A DNA stretch of 64,000 bases from Gnetum montanum (Eukaryota; Streptophyta; Gnetopsida; Gnetales; Gnetaceae). The notes under the pieces were generated by a model. The model did not search any database. It worked only from the letters and a program-made list of their open reading frames with translations, and was not told where the DNA came from. Every line of letters begins with the position of its first letter. The stretch's first letter is position 1. Below, piece after piece: positions 44,816 through 56,084 of this stretch. A program made the translations under genes and the position numbers. The DNA is taken from positions 131,469 to 195,468 of the forward strand of contig MNCI01030805.1 of the NCBI GenBank assembly GCA_015680685.1, read 5' to 3'.

Positions 44816-45464
44816 CAACTCCATTGCTTCCTACTTGGTTAACATTCACTATATATTTATTTCTTGTTTGCTTCACATCTATTCATCTACGCTAGGTGCC
44901 TAAATTATTCTTTTAAACCATTCACATACTCTCTGTTTACATCGTCACATGGCCCAAAATGGCCTAAAACTACCTGTAGCCTGAAATGGCCTAAAACTAC
45001 CCATGGCCCGAAATGGCATAAAACTACATGTGTCCAAAAATGACCTAAAACTAACTACGGCTGGAAATGGCCTAAAACTACATATGGCCTGCTAAGGCCT
45101 AAAACTGGTAAAATTTTCCACTTACATTACATCATGTCTTGCTAAGGCCTAAAATTGGAAAAATTATTTACCCCATGTTTACATGATGGCTTGGAATGGT
45201 ATTAACCTACCATTGTGGCTCGCCTAGGCCTAAAACTGGCTATTCAAAAATAAATAATAATAAAAAATATCCTTTTCTTATTGCCTGATGATGGCCCGAA
45301 ATGGCCTAAAACTAAGACACAAAAAAAAAACATAAAGATGAATAGCATAGATGATACACAAACCAAAATAAAATGAATCTAGTCATGATTCATTTTCCAC
45401 TCAAAGTTTCAATTAAATAATGTTTGCAATAGTTTTCCAAAAATAAAAATAAGAGCCCTTGCTA
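44816..45464. other. Spacer downstream of protease and of gene Y copy 2
   Basis: It contains the 27-bp repeats and an AT-rich stretch. No coding on either strand. It should hold the 3' UTR and polyadenylation site of the minus-strand gene. Confidence 0.5.
44947..45112 (+). repeat. 27-bp tandem repeat
   Basis: About six units of aaatggcctaaaactacctg plus seven bases (atggcccgaaatggcctaaa and variants). Isolated further units occur to about 45320. Confidence 0.8.
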
Positions 45465-48400
45465 TTATACATCATCTTCCTCTTCATTACTATTCCCTCC
45501 CTCAGAGGGCCTTGCTTCTTCATCCAGAATCTACATCATAGAAAATGTAGTCAGCTAGAATCACCATAAAAACTAGAGTAAAACAAATTGTTGCATCACA
45601 GAGAGTGACTAACCTGAGATGGCCCCACATCTTTCTCAGGGGGTGTACAATCCAAAACAATCCCAAGGAGTTTCTAGACCTCCTCGTCAGTAATGTTGGC
45701 CTAGTGCCTATCTTCCAAGATAGTGTTTGCTACAACTTTCTTCTTTTTAATATCTATCCATATCGGTGGTCCTAGAGATAAGGAGGCAATGGCAGTCTCA
45801 CCTGTGGAAAGACTCACTTCCCAGTCAAGTGATTCACTAACCATCACTTGTTGCATGAACTTGTTGTAAGCCTCAGAAGCACCAATGACATCCAAGAATG
45901 CTTCAAGAGTATACAACATCACTGAAGCATCCCGGTATTGTTTACGATAGGCGGCACATTCTAGTTTATACATATGCTTGTGGTTTTTCTGGGATTTCCC
46001 CCACTCATTAACTCTTACGCTATAATCTTTCCAATCCTAGTTCTTTTGGGCCAACCAGTCCATTTGCATTCGCTGCTCAATTATCTCACGTGTGGCCTCA
46101 TTATTTCATCACACGACCCTCCAATATTTTGCATAATCTATGACGGCCATATGCCAACTACCATCGTTGGTATCCTGGGCCAATAGGAACTCATTCCTAG
46201 AGCAGAGGTCTCCCACCTCGATGGTCAGATTGGCCTTCTCTTTCTTGAGCCTCTAGATGCATTTTCATAGGTCTTTGTTTATATGCCTACACTTCCACAA
46301 GGAGTGTGCTGAGTACAATGCGCATTTGCTAGCCTTGTTGTATATGCGATGAGGCATCTTGGTCACTTCATGTGGGAATTTAGGTAGAGTGTTGACCTTG
46401 ACTGCTTGTTTTGGGTCCCACTTGAGGTGAGAGGCTATCGACCACACAAAAAAAATGCATTAGTCACAGTAGCATAGCAAATTTTAGCAACCCAAGAGGT
46501 CTAGCATAGCAAGTTAAAAGCCTAGCGTAGCTACTTCACTTACCCACTTCTAGATTGATTCGCTTCAGACGATCAATCATGTTGTCAACCACCCCTGCAT
46601 CAACACAAACTTGTCAGGGGTCTTGGACCATGGTTGCAAGTACATCAAGGAAGGTCCTATAGTGTCAATAGTGGTGTCTACCATATAACCAAACATGTCA
46701 GTCATAACCAAGATGGACTACAATAAAGCTTATGAGTAATGCGAATGACAGTGTAAGGGCTCCTACCCAGAAAATCCTCATGGGTGATAGCGGGGTGGTC
46801 GTCCATCGACATACTATCGAATATGCAGTCAAACTCACCAGCATCTAGTTGTAGCTCCCCTCCTTCTTGCTACCTTAACACCATGGCAGTGCCCTCCACG
46901 TCCATATTCTCCTCTAGTGTTGAATTGCATTCAGCAAAGGGATCATTGATAGAGGTCCCTTCTTGGTTAACATGGGTCTCTTCTTTATTCATTGGGGCCC
47001 TTCTTTCCCTTGCATCAGCATTTTCCTTATCCATAGGAGCATCCTCCTCATTAGTAGGGGAGTCCTCCTCATCGACAAAAATGTCCTCCTTATCAACAGG
47101 AGTGTTTTCCTCATCAATGAGAGCCCCTTCCTTTGTGGTAGGACCACCTTCTCTCTTGACTAGGGCCCTTTACTCTACGGTTGGGGCCCCTGCATCTTAA
47201 TTAGTTTCCCCTATTTCAGATGCCATCACCTCTTCTCCACCTTCTTCTTCTTCTTCTTCCTCTAGTAGCAAAGCTTTTTTACATTAGGTAAAAGAAGATT
47301 AACTTAAAAAAAATGCTACATTGTGCTATGCTACCTAGCGTAGCATAGCGTAGTGAGAATTAACCAAACAAGTGATGAAACAAATAAAAATTAAAGGCAT
47401 TTACCAATGGGAGGATGTATTCTATGTAACTTAAATTGTAGTTTCTGCCCCCTTCTTCGTCCATATGGGGAGGCTCCTCAACTGAATGAGATATTTTTTG
47501 CTACAACTTGGTGGCCACCATCTCTATAATGAGACGTTTTCCTTGTGATACGCTACCTGTACTAGCAGGGGCACCTCTCGTACATTGTCCTAGCTATGGA
47601 AGTTGTAGGTCACCTGATCCCTAGTCATCATTAAAAATGAATTCCCAATAGCTTCTAGGGGATCCTGGGCTCAAGTGGTGTAGAAGACTTGGCAAATCTA
47701 TGGTTTGGAAATTTGGTTACAATTTTGCATCACCCAAACTCCATTCTCATAGACTACCAAGATTTCCACAAAGCACTACAAGAAGGCTATAAAGAAAGCA
47801 TGATGCACATTGAAATGGGATTTAGGCTTCTTATGAAGCTTGACCATTTCAGCTTGTAGACCTTTGTAGAGATGTTTGTCCTAGTTGTAATGGGCCCCCT
47901 CTTCCATGACCTCTCTCATTACCCAAGCTTGCTCAATCCCAATGATCTTTCCTTGGGAGAGTAGCTTGGGGAAAGCATAGGCACAGAAGATGGGGTAAAC
48001 CGTTTTGGCCACTTTCAACATAGCCAATTTAATAGGGTTAACCTTTCATCCTTTCACTACCCCTAGCCACTCCTCAATGTTTTCTTGATGGTTCGCCTCC
48101 TTTTTTATCTTTTCCCCCACAAGGAGACCATTAGAGGGAACGTCGAAAAAATCAGCGGATAGCTGGTTGTTAATCTCAAGGACCACTAGCACACTGTGCA
48201 CACGTGTGAGGAAGCGGTATGCTCTTTCAGAAAAGGAGTCAGCTAGGGCAAGCATCTTAGTAGTAGGGATCCTTCGGTTCATGGCGAAGAACAATTCCAT
48301 GAGCCCAGCGTCCTGAAGGTTGTTGGTGAGTGATTCTGAGGCCCCGTTGTAAAGCCAGTATTGGGTCTCATCTACGTCCTTGTACTTGAAATAAATGTTA

Positions 48401-50054
48401 GCCTCATTATGCCTAGAGGTGATCACCATTACCTCTTGGGACTTCTTTGTCACTGTAGCAGTTCACAAAAAAAAAAAAGCTAAGCAAAGCAACAAAGAAA
48501 AAAAAACAAAAGAAAACTTGAAGCAACACTTGAGCATGCAAACATAAACTCATGGTCTAGGTTTAAATGGTGATGGGAATAGTGGGAGATCCACCAACAC
48601 ATCTTCAATGATGATCGTCCCAAGGGATGCCCAATCCCCATCCAACGAACCAAACTTGTTACACCTATTGTAAAACAGAGAGTACAGGGTTGGATAGGTT
48701 TTGTATTCACCCCCACATTGGCCTATCATGTCGGTGCACATATTCTCAGTGGAGGAAAACTCCCGTAGCACCATTTGTGCCAAGGCCAAGGCATCAATAT
48801 CACTATGAAGCCCACCCTTACCAATATAAAACCTGGTAACACATAAAAATAAAAGTGCACACACTATTAACATTTTTGTTCTTTTCACCTAGCATAGCAT
48901 GCATTGCATAATGTAGTAGAATATGTTTACAGAACTCACCCTTCGGGATAATAATTGGTTCCTAGTGGGTTGTGACAATAGGTTCCCATGTGGCGTGTAA
49001 TGAACAACATGTTGTATAGGTGGTAGTAATTATATTAAGGCATTTCCCAGATCCAACTCAGATGTCTCAAGCTTTTTGGGCACTGACTCGATCCCTCTGC
49101 ATACTTGGTCTTGATTGTTCCATCGGTCAAAAATTTCAAAATACCCCAATTTTCCCAAGGCAATAGGGTTTTTGTAATTATGATTGCTACCTCCTCCAAT
49201 AAGTGTGACCAAATGATCACACTAAAGTGTTGGAGGAGGAATTGTAGGAAGTCCTATGCGCCTTCCTAGAACCAGACCACCTCTCATCCCACACGTGCAT
49301 AGGGCAGAGGAACATTGGCCAACAGTTCGCTTAGGTAGCACAGAACCCCTACAATTTTTAGGACAATCAAAATGGGCCTTAGCATCACCCTACACAACAC
49401 AATGGAAAATGTTAACATCGTGTTCAAGTGAAGTTAGCTTACAGCGCAGCAAGATTAGTTGTTTACAAATAGTGTAGCATAACTCTCTCCTTGCATGAAG
49501 CATAGTAGAACCACAAAGGTAATAGCGTAGTAGAGCAAAAAAAAAATTAAATAAAAATTTTGAACAAGAAATAATTTAATATGCTGCAGCCGTTTCAACA
49601 AATCTTATGCCTAACAAAACCATTTTCACTAGACTGTGATAGACACATGTTACGCTGTCAAATCATACACATGGTCAAACCCTCTTAAGGGTTGTATGCT
49701 ATGCTATTCACATGCTAGGTTTCTAGAATAACCTAAACCTCTGTAGCAAGGTAGCCACAACAATGGTGGTCTAGGAAACACTACATGCAACCTTAGTGTA
49801 GCGTCCGTACACCATCGCGGTCAAATTCGTAACAACGACGGTATAACTGCCAAAATGGAAACAAAGACAATGGCAGAAAATGTAGATTTCAAAATGAAAA
49901 TAGAAACAAAAAAAAAGAAGTAGCGTAGAAATTACTGGGCCAATGGAGTTTCCTCCTACACTGTGACATGCACCTGCGATAGATGTCCCAGGGTGTCTTT
50001 CACCTCATCTACCATGGTGAGTGCTAGGTGTTTGCATTCTCTCTTAGGTGCCAT
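45465..50054 (-). pseudogene. Gene Y copy 2: seven-exon unknown gene antisense to the Tat element
   Basis: Unrecognised. Exons on the minus strand: E1 49936-50054 (MAPKRECKHLALTMVDEVKD); E2 48940-49389 (FDCPKNCRGSVLPKRTVG, IIWSHLLEEVAIIITKTLLP); E3 about 48550-48832 (FYIGKGGLHSDIDALALAQM, DGDWASLGTIIIEDVL); E4 47405-48452 (MTKKSQEVMVITSRHNEANI, YWLYNGASESLTNNLQ, FPKLLSQGKIIGIEQAW); E5 about 46540-47280 (acidic repeats); E6 45614-46450 (SHLKWDPKQAVKVNTLPKFP, LECAAYRKQYRDASVMLYTL); E7 45465-45530 (ILDEEARPSEGGNSNEEEDD then V, stop). Donors such as AAGG/gtgagt and TCAG/gttagt and acceptors such as ttaccag and ctacag are clear, except after E3. A few in-frame stops mark decay. About 900-1000 codons. 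It may be a captured host gene or a TE-borne extra ORF. Confidence 0.6.
46860..47290 (-). CDS. Acidic repeat exon of gene Y copy 2
   Basis: This part of E5 reads EEEEEEGGEEV, then repeated units of 8-10 residues with a core of (V/P)-D/N-E/K-E-D: ENTPVDKEDIFVDEEDSPTN, EEDAPMDKENADARE. An intrinsically disordered acidic region is likely. The plus-strand frame over it (Ser/Leu-rich) is its shadow. Confidence 0.5.
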
Positions 50055-50639
50055 AATCTCTGTACTAACCTAAATCATCGATGTAAGGCTAGAAGGGAAA
50101 AGCAAACACTGAAAGATCATCGGACAGGCACAGATAACCTTGCCTTCGCATGAGGGCAAGCTAGAAAAGGAAACGAAGGCAAAGTGCCTTGGATGATCTG
50201 CACGCAAATCAACCAAGGACTTTCCTAAACGTAAGCTATGGCCTATGCTGGGATTATTGTAAATTGATGTTCGAAATATAAACGGTAACACACGAAATGC
50301 AAATAGAGCATGTATAGAAATGTATTGTAAAAAAAGCATAAATTGGATTTAAAATAGAGTAAAAAATATAATGGCTAGAAAAATGAACTGTATTGTATTG
50401 CTTAGAAAAGGTGTGCACCGGTCAATGCATAGCTACACGTGTGGATGGCAGGTCAAGCACCAAGCCCCAGGGTGATGTGATGTGAGGTGTTTTAGAAGTG
50501 CTTGGATGTTAGGAGTCAAGTGTGCCAAGCGCCCAAGGATTGCTAGTCTGATTTTTCTAAGCCATCAACCTTCAAAATTACCAACCATCCAAATTGCCAA
50601 CCTTTAAAATTTCCCCCTCATTTATGTAAATTGACAGGG

Positions 50640-50648
50640 TATTTATAG
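50640..50648 (-). promoter_or_regulatory. Putative TATA box of gene Y copy 2
   Basis: The minus strand reads ccctataaatacc, about 590 bp upstream of the E1 start codon, giving a 5' leader of some 560 bp. The stretch 50055-50640 has no other gene. A second minus-strand TATA (gctataaatagg, 52034-52044) lies 1.4 kb farther upstream. Confidence 0.45.
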
Positions 50649-51085
50649 GGCTGGGTAGGACTTGGGTGTGAAATTCAAGAATGGAATCAATGGCTAGGAG
50701 ATGAGAGGAAAGCGGATCTAGCGACACATGTCCGATGAAAAACTATATGTGAGTTGGACATGTGTGGGCAAGCTACGTTCTTGAATAGGTGCATTGTATC
50801 TTACAACGTGTGTCTATCTTACACAAGCTAGCTCATGCCTGCAAATACAATTTGGAGTGTAAGAGCTTAACAAGCACACGAATGGTGAAAATTTAAAAAG
50901 AAAATCAAGAGGGATTAACTCTGGCTTACTTGAAACTTCTCGGTCCCTAAATCAACTACTACAGGATGTTGATTTGAGTGGTTTTGTGGTTGTTTGAGGT
51001 ATCTCTGCTTCACTAGGGCTCCCAGCGTGAGCTAATTTGGTCCTGGTGTGTCCTTAACGTGCGTTTGGAGTGCTTTTTTCTAGGT

Positions 51086-51180
51086 GTGAATAGTACTCAT
51101 GTTGATGAATAGTGCTCATATTGATGAATAGTAGTCATGCTGATGAATAGTAGTCACATTGATGAATAGTAGTCACGCTG
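51086..51180. repeat. 19-bp minisatellite, five copies
   Basis: The unit is tgatgaatagtagtcatgt with small changes, in five tandem copies. Confidence 0.85.
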
Positions 51181-52004
51181 CACTCACGTTGCCAACGTGG
51201 CCCTAGCATGACCATCAGTGTGAGTGAGGAGAATGACATGTTTCACACTAATTTTTGAATTTTTGAAGCTTGTTTCTTGGGTGTAATAGTTTCTTGACTA
51301 TGGTTGACCTTAGGAATGATCTGAAAATCAAAATTGAGCCTAATGTGACTTGTTTTGAGCCACTTTTGGGTAGGTCATGCTAGATTCACATTGGAGCATG
51401 ATCATAGTGTGACATGCAGCGTGACCTCAAAAACTTCTGAAAACTTGCAATTTTGAGCTGAAATATGACATTCTAAAGACTGGGACCTGAAGCTATCAAG
51501 GATGTGCTTTGAGGATGACTCACAACTTAGAAATTAGATCATTTTTGACTTGGTTTTAGGGCTCCTAGAGTTTTTCATGCTGTACTCACGCTGCAGTGTG
51601 ACTTCAGCATGAGTGAGAAAATCTATGTAACCTAGCTTGGAATTTGGACTCCTGAATGTGGAGACTTGGAGTGGACATCAGTGGCTCTTGAGGATGGCTT
51701 GTACCTTTAGATTTGGACCATTTTTGACTTGATTTTGAAGCTATCAGAGTTGCTCACATTAAGGGCAAGATAGCTTGACAGTGTGAGCAAGGTGGCTTGA
51801 GCAAGCTAGGTGTGAGTTCCATGCCTTAGTCAAATTTTTGACTCCAAAATTTTGAAAGAGCTTCAGTCATTTCAAAGTGTTAGGCAGAAATTAGTGGTGT
51901 TTTAGTCTCAGCTGTAGATTCTTTCTTAGTTGCTATGCTAAATCACCTTGCTCTTTGTTAGCACAACCGCTCTATGCTCTGGATGTGGGCTTTCCACTCT
52001 TATA

Positions 52005-52078
52005 GTGAAAATGACAAGTTTACTAGGGTAAACCCCTATTTATAGCCAACACGGTGAAAAGGAACTTGTCATTTTCAC
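52005..52078. repeat. Perfect 16-bp inverted repeat around a TATA-like word
   Basis: 52005-52020 (gtgaaaatgacaagtt) is the reverse complement of 52063-52078. The 42-bp loop holds gtttactagggtaaac (itself a small palindrome) and a minus-strand ctataaatagg. Confidence 0.8.
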
Positions 52079-52169
52079 ATCCTGATTAATGTGGGATGTT
52101 CCATACAATGTAGCATTCCCACCATAGCATAGTAGCACTATTTGCATCATGGCAGGTGGGCCTGACTAA

Positions 52170-52450
52170 AAAATTCGACCCACTTTAAACTAGTCATTTG
52201 CCTTTTCAAGCATCAGTCAAGTTAGTGGTCCACAAAGACCTTGAACTAGCAATTTTGACTCATAGCTTCAATCAAGTTAGCAGTCCACAAAGACCTTAAA
52301 CTAGCAATTTTGACTCACAACTTTGATCAAGTTAATGGTCTACAAAGATCTTAAACTAATACTTTTAACTCACCTATCTAACCCATTAGTCATCTACAAA
52401 GACCTTAAATTACCAGTTAGTGATCTACATCCAGTCGGTCCACTATGACC
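52170..52450 (+). repeat. 55-bp tandem repeat upstream of pol
   Basis: Units begin gtccacaaagaccttaaact at 52228, 52283 and 52338, each followed by agcaattttgactca. A worn copy lies on each side. The core (cnacnaagaccttaaactag) is the same as in the repeats after integrase. Confidence 0.8.
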
Positions 52451-52604
52451 TTAAACTTGAAGATTGCAAACTTTGTATCATAGTTTACAATTATTTCAGC
52501 TGTTCATATTTCCTTATTGCTTTGCAAATTTTTACTATGCATTGTTGCTACAAATAGGTATCACTTGACATGGCATTGATCTCATTGTGGTAGGCTAAGC
52601 AAGA

Positions 52605-53578
52605 ATGGCAATGCATCATGATCTTTCTTCACCTCTAGCTTTAATAGGTCAACATGGTGAGCTCACAAGAAAATTGAACCCAAAGTCAATAGACTGGGAA
52701 TCATCCACAGATAGCACTATAGAATCTTTAGAAACATTCCTAGATTGGCTTGAACATATGGTCCAAGCCCTAGATTTAGAGGCCAGGGATGTAACTGAGG
52801 ACCCTCTCATTGAAATGCCTGTGACTACATCTAGGGGGGAAATAAAAATGTTAAAACTTAGCTCCCTCCTAGATTCGCAAACACATAAAGATGTATCCAA
52901 GATACTGTAGGACAACATCGAAGTATTCGTGTGGTCTTATAACAACATGTTGAGATTAGATTCAAGTCTTATACAGCACAACATTGTCTTAGATCCACAT
53001 ATGAAAATAGTTAAGCAAAATCCTCACAAGGTTAAACCAGAGATTACACTAGCCGTACATGATGAAATCACTAAGTTGTATCAAGCTGATTTCATCCAGA
53101 AAGTTAATTACTTAGAGTGGGTGTCAAACATCATTGTGGTTTCTAAGAAAATCGGAGGAATAAAAATTTGTATAAACTTCCAGGATCTAAACAAAGCAAA
53201 GATCAAAGATGACTTCCCACTGCCGAGTATTGATCAACTCATCGACACTACGTCTGGTCATGCTCTGTTATCCTTCATGGATAGTTTCTCCAGCTACAAT
53301 CAAATTTGCATCAACCTAGAGCATTAGTTAACAACAACTTTCATGACCCCATGGGGTACTTTCTATTACACTATGATGTCTTTTAGGCTTAAAAATGTTG
53401 GAGTAACCTACCAGAGAGCCATGACATACATCTTTAGTGACTACATTCTAGAAACACTAAAAAGCTACATGGATGACATAGCATTCAAATCTAAAGAGGC
53501 CACCAATCATCCCAACAATCAAGGTGTAGTTCTCAAACATTGCCAGATGCATGACTTATAGCTCAACCCAACAAAGGT
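52605..53578 (+). pseudogene. Reverse transcriptase of Tat-type element, copy 1
   Basis: A pre-RT frame (MAMHHDLSSPLALIGQHGEL) runs to 52910. RT then runs from 52929: VFVWSYNNMLRLDSSLIQHN, VHDEITKLYQADFIQKVNYL, WVSNIIVVSKKIGGIKICIN and FQDLNKAKIKDDFPLPSIDQ. The catalytic FMDSFSSYNQI follows, then TPWGTFYYTMMSFRLKN and SYMDDIAFKS (Y-M-D-D intact) near 53470-53500. The domain order and residues are well kept, and only a handful of stops and one frameshift break it. It copies the genomic RNA to cDNA. Better preserved than the Athila-like elements, so this insertion is younger. Confidence 0.85.
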
Positions 53579-54100
53579 GTGTTCAGGGTGAGAACCAGAT
53601 GCATGCAAGGGTTTGTTGTATCAGAGGTTGGAATACAAGTGGACCCTGACAAAGTTAAGGCCATCGTTAATCTAGCACCCCCTACAAACCTTAAAGAATT
53701 GCACAGGTTGCAAGGTAGGGTACAATTCATTAGAAGGTTTATAGCAAAGTTGACTAACAAGTTACACCCCATGCAACACTTACTAAAGAAAGGGATTAAT
53801 TTTGAATGGACAATACAATGCTATCAAGCCTTCAATGATCTGAAGAAAGAGCTTTTACACCTCCCAACTATTTACCCACTGCAGAGGGATAAGCCTTTCT
53901 ACATCTACCTTGCCACCTCAGACATGTCTACCGTAGAGATGATGACTGTAAGATTCCAATGTATTACTTTAAGTCATGCATTGATAACATATGAGATGAA
54001 ATACAATGAGGTGGAGAGAAATTGCCTCACCCTAGTGTTTGCATTAAGAAAGTGGAGGAATTATCTATTCCATAGCAAAGTTAACATCATTTGAAAAAGT
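53579..54100 (+). pseudogene. Connection region and RNase H of Tat-type element, copy 1
   Basis: GFVVSEVGIQVDPDKVKAIV, NLKELHRLQGRVQFIRRFIA, then FYIYLATSDMSTVEMMTV, with the RNase H start (YLAxSxxAVSAVLV type) altered. A frameshift near 53955 precedes EMKYNEVERNCLTLVFALRK and YLFHSKVNII. It degrades the RNA strand during cDNA synthesis. Confidence 0.78.
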
Positions 54101-54299
54101 AATGTACTCTAGGCTATCATGAAAAATCTATACGAGAGTAGTAGGATAGCCTGGTGGAAAGCCATAATAGCAAAATTTGATTTGCATTATATGACCCAAT
54201 CATCGATGAAAGGTCAAGTTATAGCTACGCAACTCACAACCTAGCCCATTGACGATCAGGCAATCATAGATCCCGAATCTTGATGAGCATGTTAGCACT

Positions 54300-54880
54300 A
54301 TCAACATTGTCCCATTACATTTAGAGGCTACCTTGCATTTCAACAATGCCTCAACCATGTAATGAGGTAGTGTAGCTATTGTCATTACATTCCCCTATGG
54401 GGAAATGCAACCATTTTCTTATCGTTTCACATTCCTTTATACAAACAACGTGGCAGAGTACAAAGGACTCCTCAGGGGCCTCTTAGCAGCCCAAGCATTA
54501 AAAATTCAATACCTAGAAATTTGAGGTGATTCACAACTCATTGTGAATCAAAACACTAAGGTCTATGCCTACAAAGCTACCCATCTGTAGCCCTATTGCA
54601 ACCTAGCCAAAAGTTTGCTTAAACATTTTGCAACAACAGATGTTCAACATGTGTCGTGCAATGAGAACACTGTAGTAGATAGCCTGGCCACCCTAGCATT
54701 AAATGTGCCACCACACTTGTTCAAAAGTTTTTCCGCTTTGATAACCAAGTGTATGGAGCCTATCACTCAAGAGGTACACGTAGCCTCTATAAGTGTTGTG
54801 GACACCCAAGAGTGGTACGTCAACATTAAAGCCTACCTGCAAAATGGTGAGCTGCCACACAGATTAACATTTACCTAGAG
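54300..54880 (+). pseudogene. Archaeal-type RNase H (aRH) of Tat lineage, copy 1
   Basis: A second RNase H follows the first, the hallmark of Tat/Ogre elements. Motifs: FPYGEMQPFSYRFTF, NNVAEYKGLLRGLLAAQALK, YLEIxGDSQLIVNQNT, AYKATHLxPYCNLAKSLLKH and VQHVSCNENTVVDSLATLAL. The E-Y, G-D-S and N-x-x-D/A positions expected of the catalytic set are visible, although the first Asp region (DGS) is not readable. A tail (54700-54878) leads to integrase. Confidence 0.78.
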
Positions 54881-54899
54881 GAATGCGATCTGAAAGAGT

Positions 54900-56055
54900 G
54901 CTCAACAATATGTACTCATGGGAGACAATGTCTTGTGTAAATGTTCCTTTGATGGGATATTATTAGCATGTGTAAATGAGGAGCAAGCGTAGAAGGTCAT
55001 TAATGAGGTACACGAGGGACTGTGTGGTGGACACATAGCACCTAGGGCCATGGCAGCAAAAAATCAGATGCCTAGGGTACTACTAGCCTCACATGGAACG
55101 TGATTGCCTAGCCAAAGTCAAAACTTGTGATACATGCCAATGATATGCAAATATTATACACGTTTCACCTACAGAGTTGCACCCAATGTAGATCACATGC
55201 CCATTCTAACGATGGGGACTAGACATCATAGGACCTATCACACCTAAGTCTTTCACAAGGCATAGCTTCATCATCACTACCACTGAGTACTTTACAAAGT
55301 GGGTTGAGGCTACCCCCCTTAGGAAGACTACATCTCAACAGGTTTGCCACTTTATATTAGATAACATCATGATAAGGTTTGGGCTTCCCATGGCTATTGT
55401 GACAGACAACGGGCCACAATTTAGTAGTGCAGAAACCAAAACCTTTTGTAGCAACCTTGGCATTAGAAAATCCTTTTCCTCACCATACTATCCATAGCTA
55501 AACGGATAGGCAGAAGCTACAAACAAAGCCATCATCAAATTGCTCAAGAAAATGCTTAGCAATAGCAAGAGATGATGACATGAGAAAATCCTCTATGTTC
55601 TATGGGATTACAGAACGACATGGAGGACAACAACAGCTAACTCCTTACAGTCTTATTTACGGATCTGAAGTGATGTTACCTCTTAAGTTGTAGGTACCAT
55701 CACTTCAAATGATCCTGTCAAATGTCATGAACTAAGCCCAGAACAATGAGTCAAGGATCATCGACCTCGACTCCATAGAGGAGGAGCGTGTGTAAACACT
55801 TTTTCGCATAGAGCATTATCAAGATAGGAAATAGCAGAAGCATCATGCAAACCCACATCAATGGCTGGTAAAGAAGGGGGACCTTGTTCTCAAGGCTATC
55901 CGTGAACATGTGAAGAAATTCTTAGAAAACTGGAAAGGTCCATTCATGGTCACAAAAGCCTATTAAAATGGAGCCTTCAAGTTGGCAAACATGGATGGAA
56001 ACGAGTTCACAAATCCTATGAATCATTTGTATCTCAAGCTGTACTACACCTGATG
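54900..56055 (+). pseudogene. Integrase of Tat-type element, copy 1
   Basis: Zinc-binding H-H-C-C near 55011-55145 (HEGLCGGHIAPRAMAAK; CLAKVKTCDTCQ). The core has LDIIGPITPKSFTRHSFIIT near 55220 (first Asp), IVTDNGPQFSS near 55398-55430 (second Asp) and LNGxAEATNKAIIKLLKKML near 55500-55560 (Glu). The C-terminal part is in broken frames up to about 56055 (VKKGDLVLKAIREHVKKF-like, WKGPFMV). At least two frameshifts and several stops. It would insert the cDNA. Confidence 0.8.
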
Positions 56056-56084
56056 CATGATCAAGGTAAGAAAACATCTGCTAT

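Larger units (their letters stand above)
50660..52160. other. Repeat-rich upstream region of gene Y copy 2
   Basis: No coding seen. It holds a 19-bp minisatellite (51086-51180) and diverged repeats of roughly 150-200 bp with recurring phrases (tttttgacttggttttaggg / tttttgacttgattttgaag near 51540 and 51725; gtgtgac-cagcatga words). It may be promoter DNA of the minus-strand gene or the U3-like part of an LTR. Confidence 0.45.

Noticed and set aside
46784-47200. Plus-strand frame of 138 codons, Ser/Leu-rich, looking like a membrane protein
   Set aside because: It is the reverse-strand shadow of the acidic repeat exon of gene Y, whose strand is fixed by splice sites and by the second copy.
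52095-52110. Second purine tract and LTR start (gtgggatgttcc) resembling tggggtgggatgttgt at 56621
   Set aside because: The similarity stops after the TGTT. The sequence beyond does not align with the LTR at 56631.
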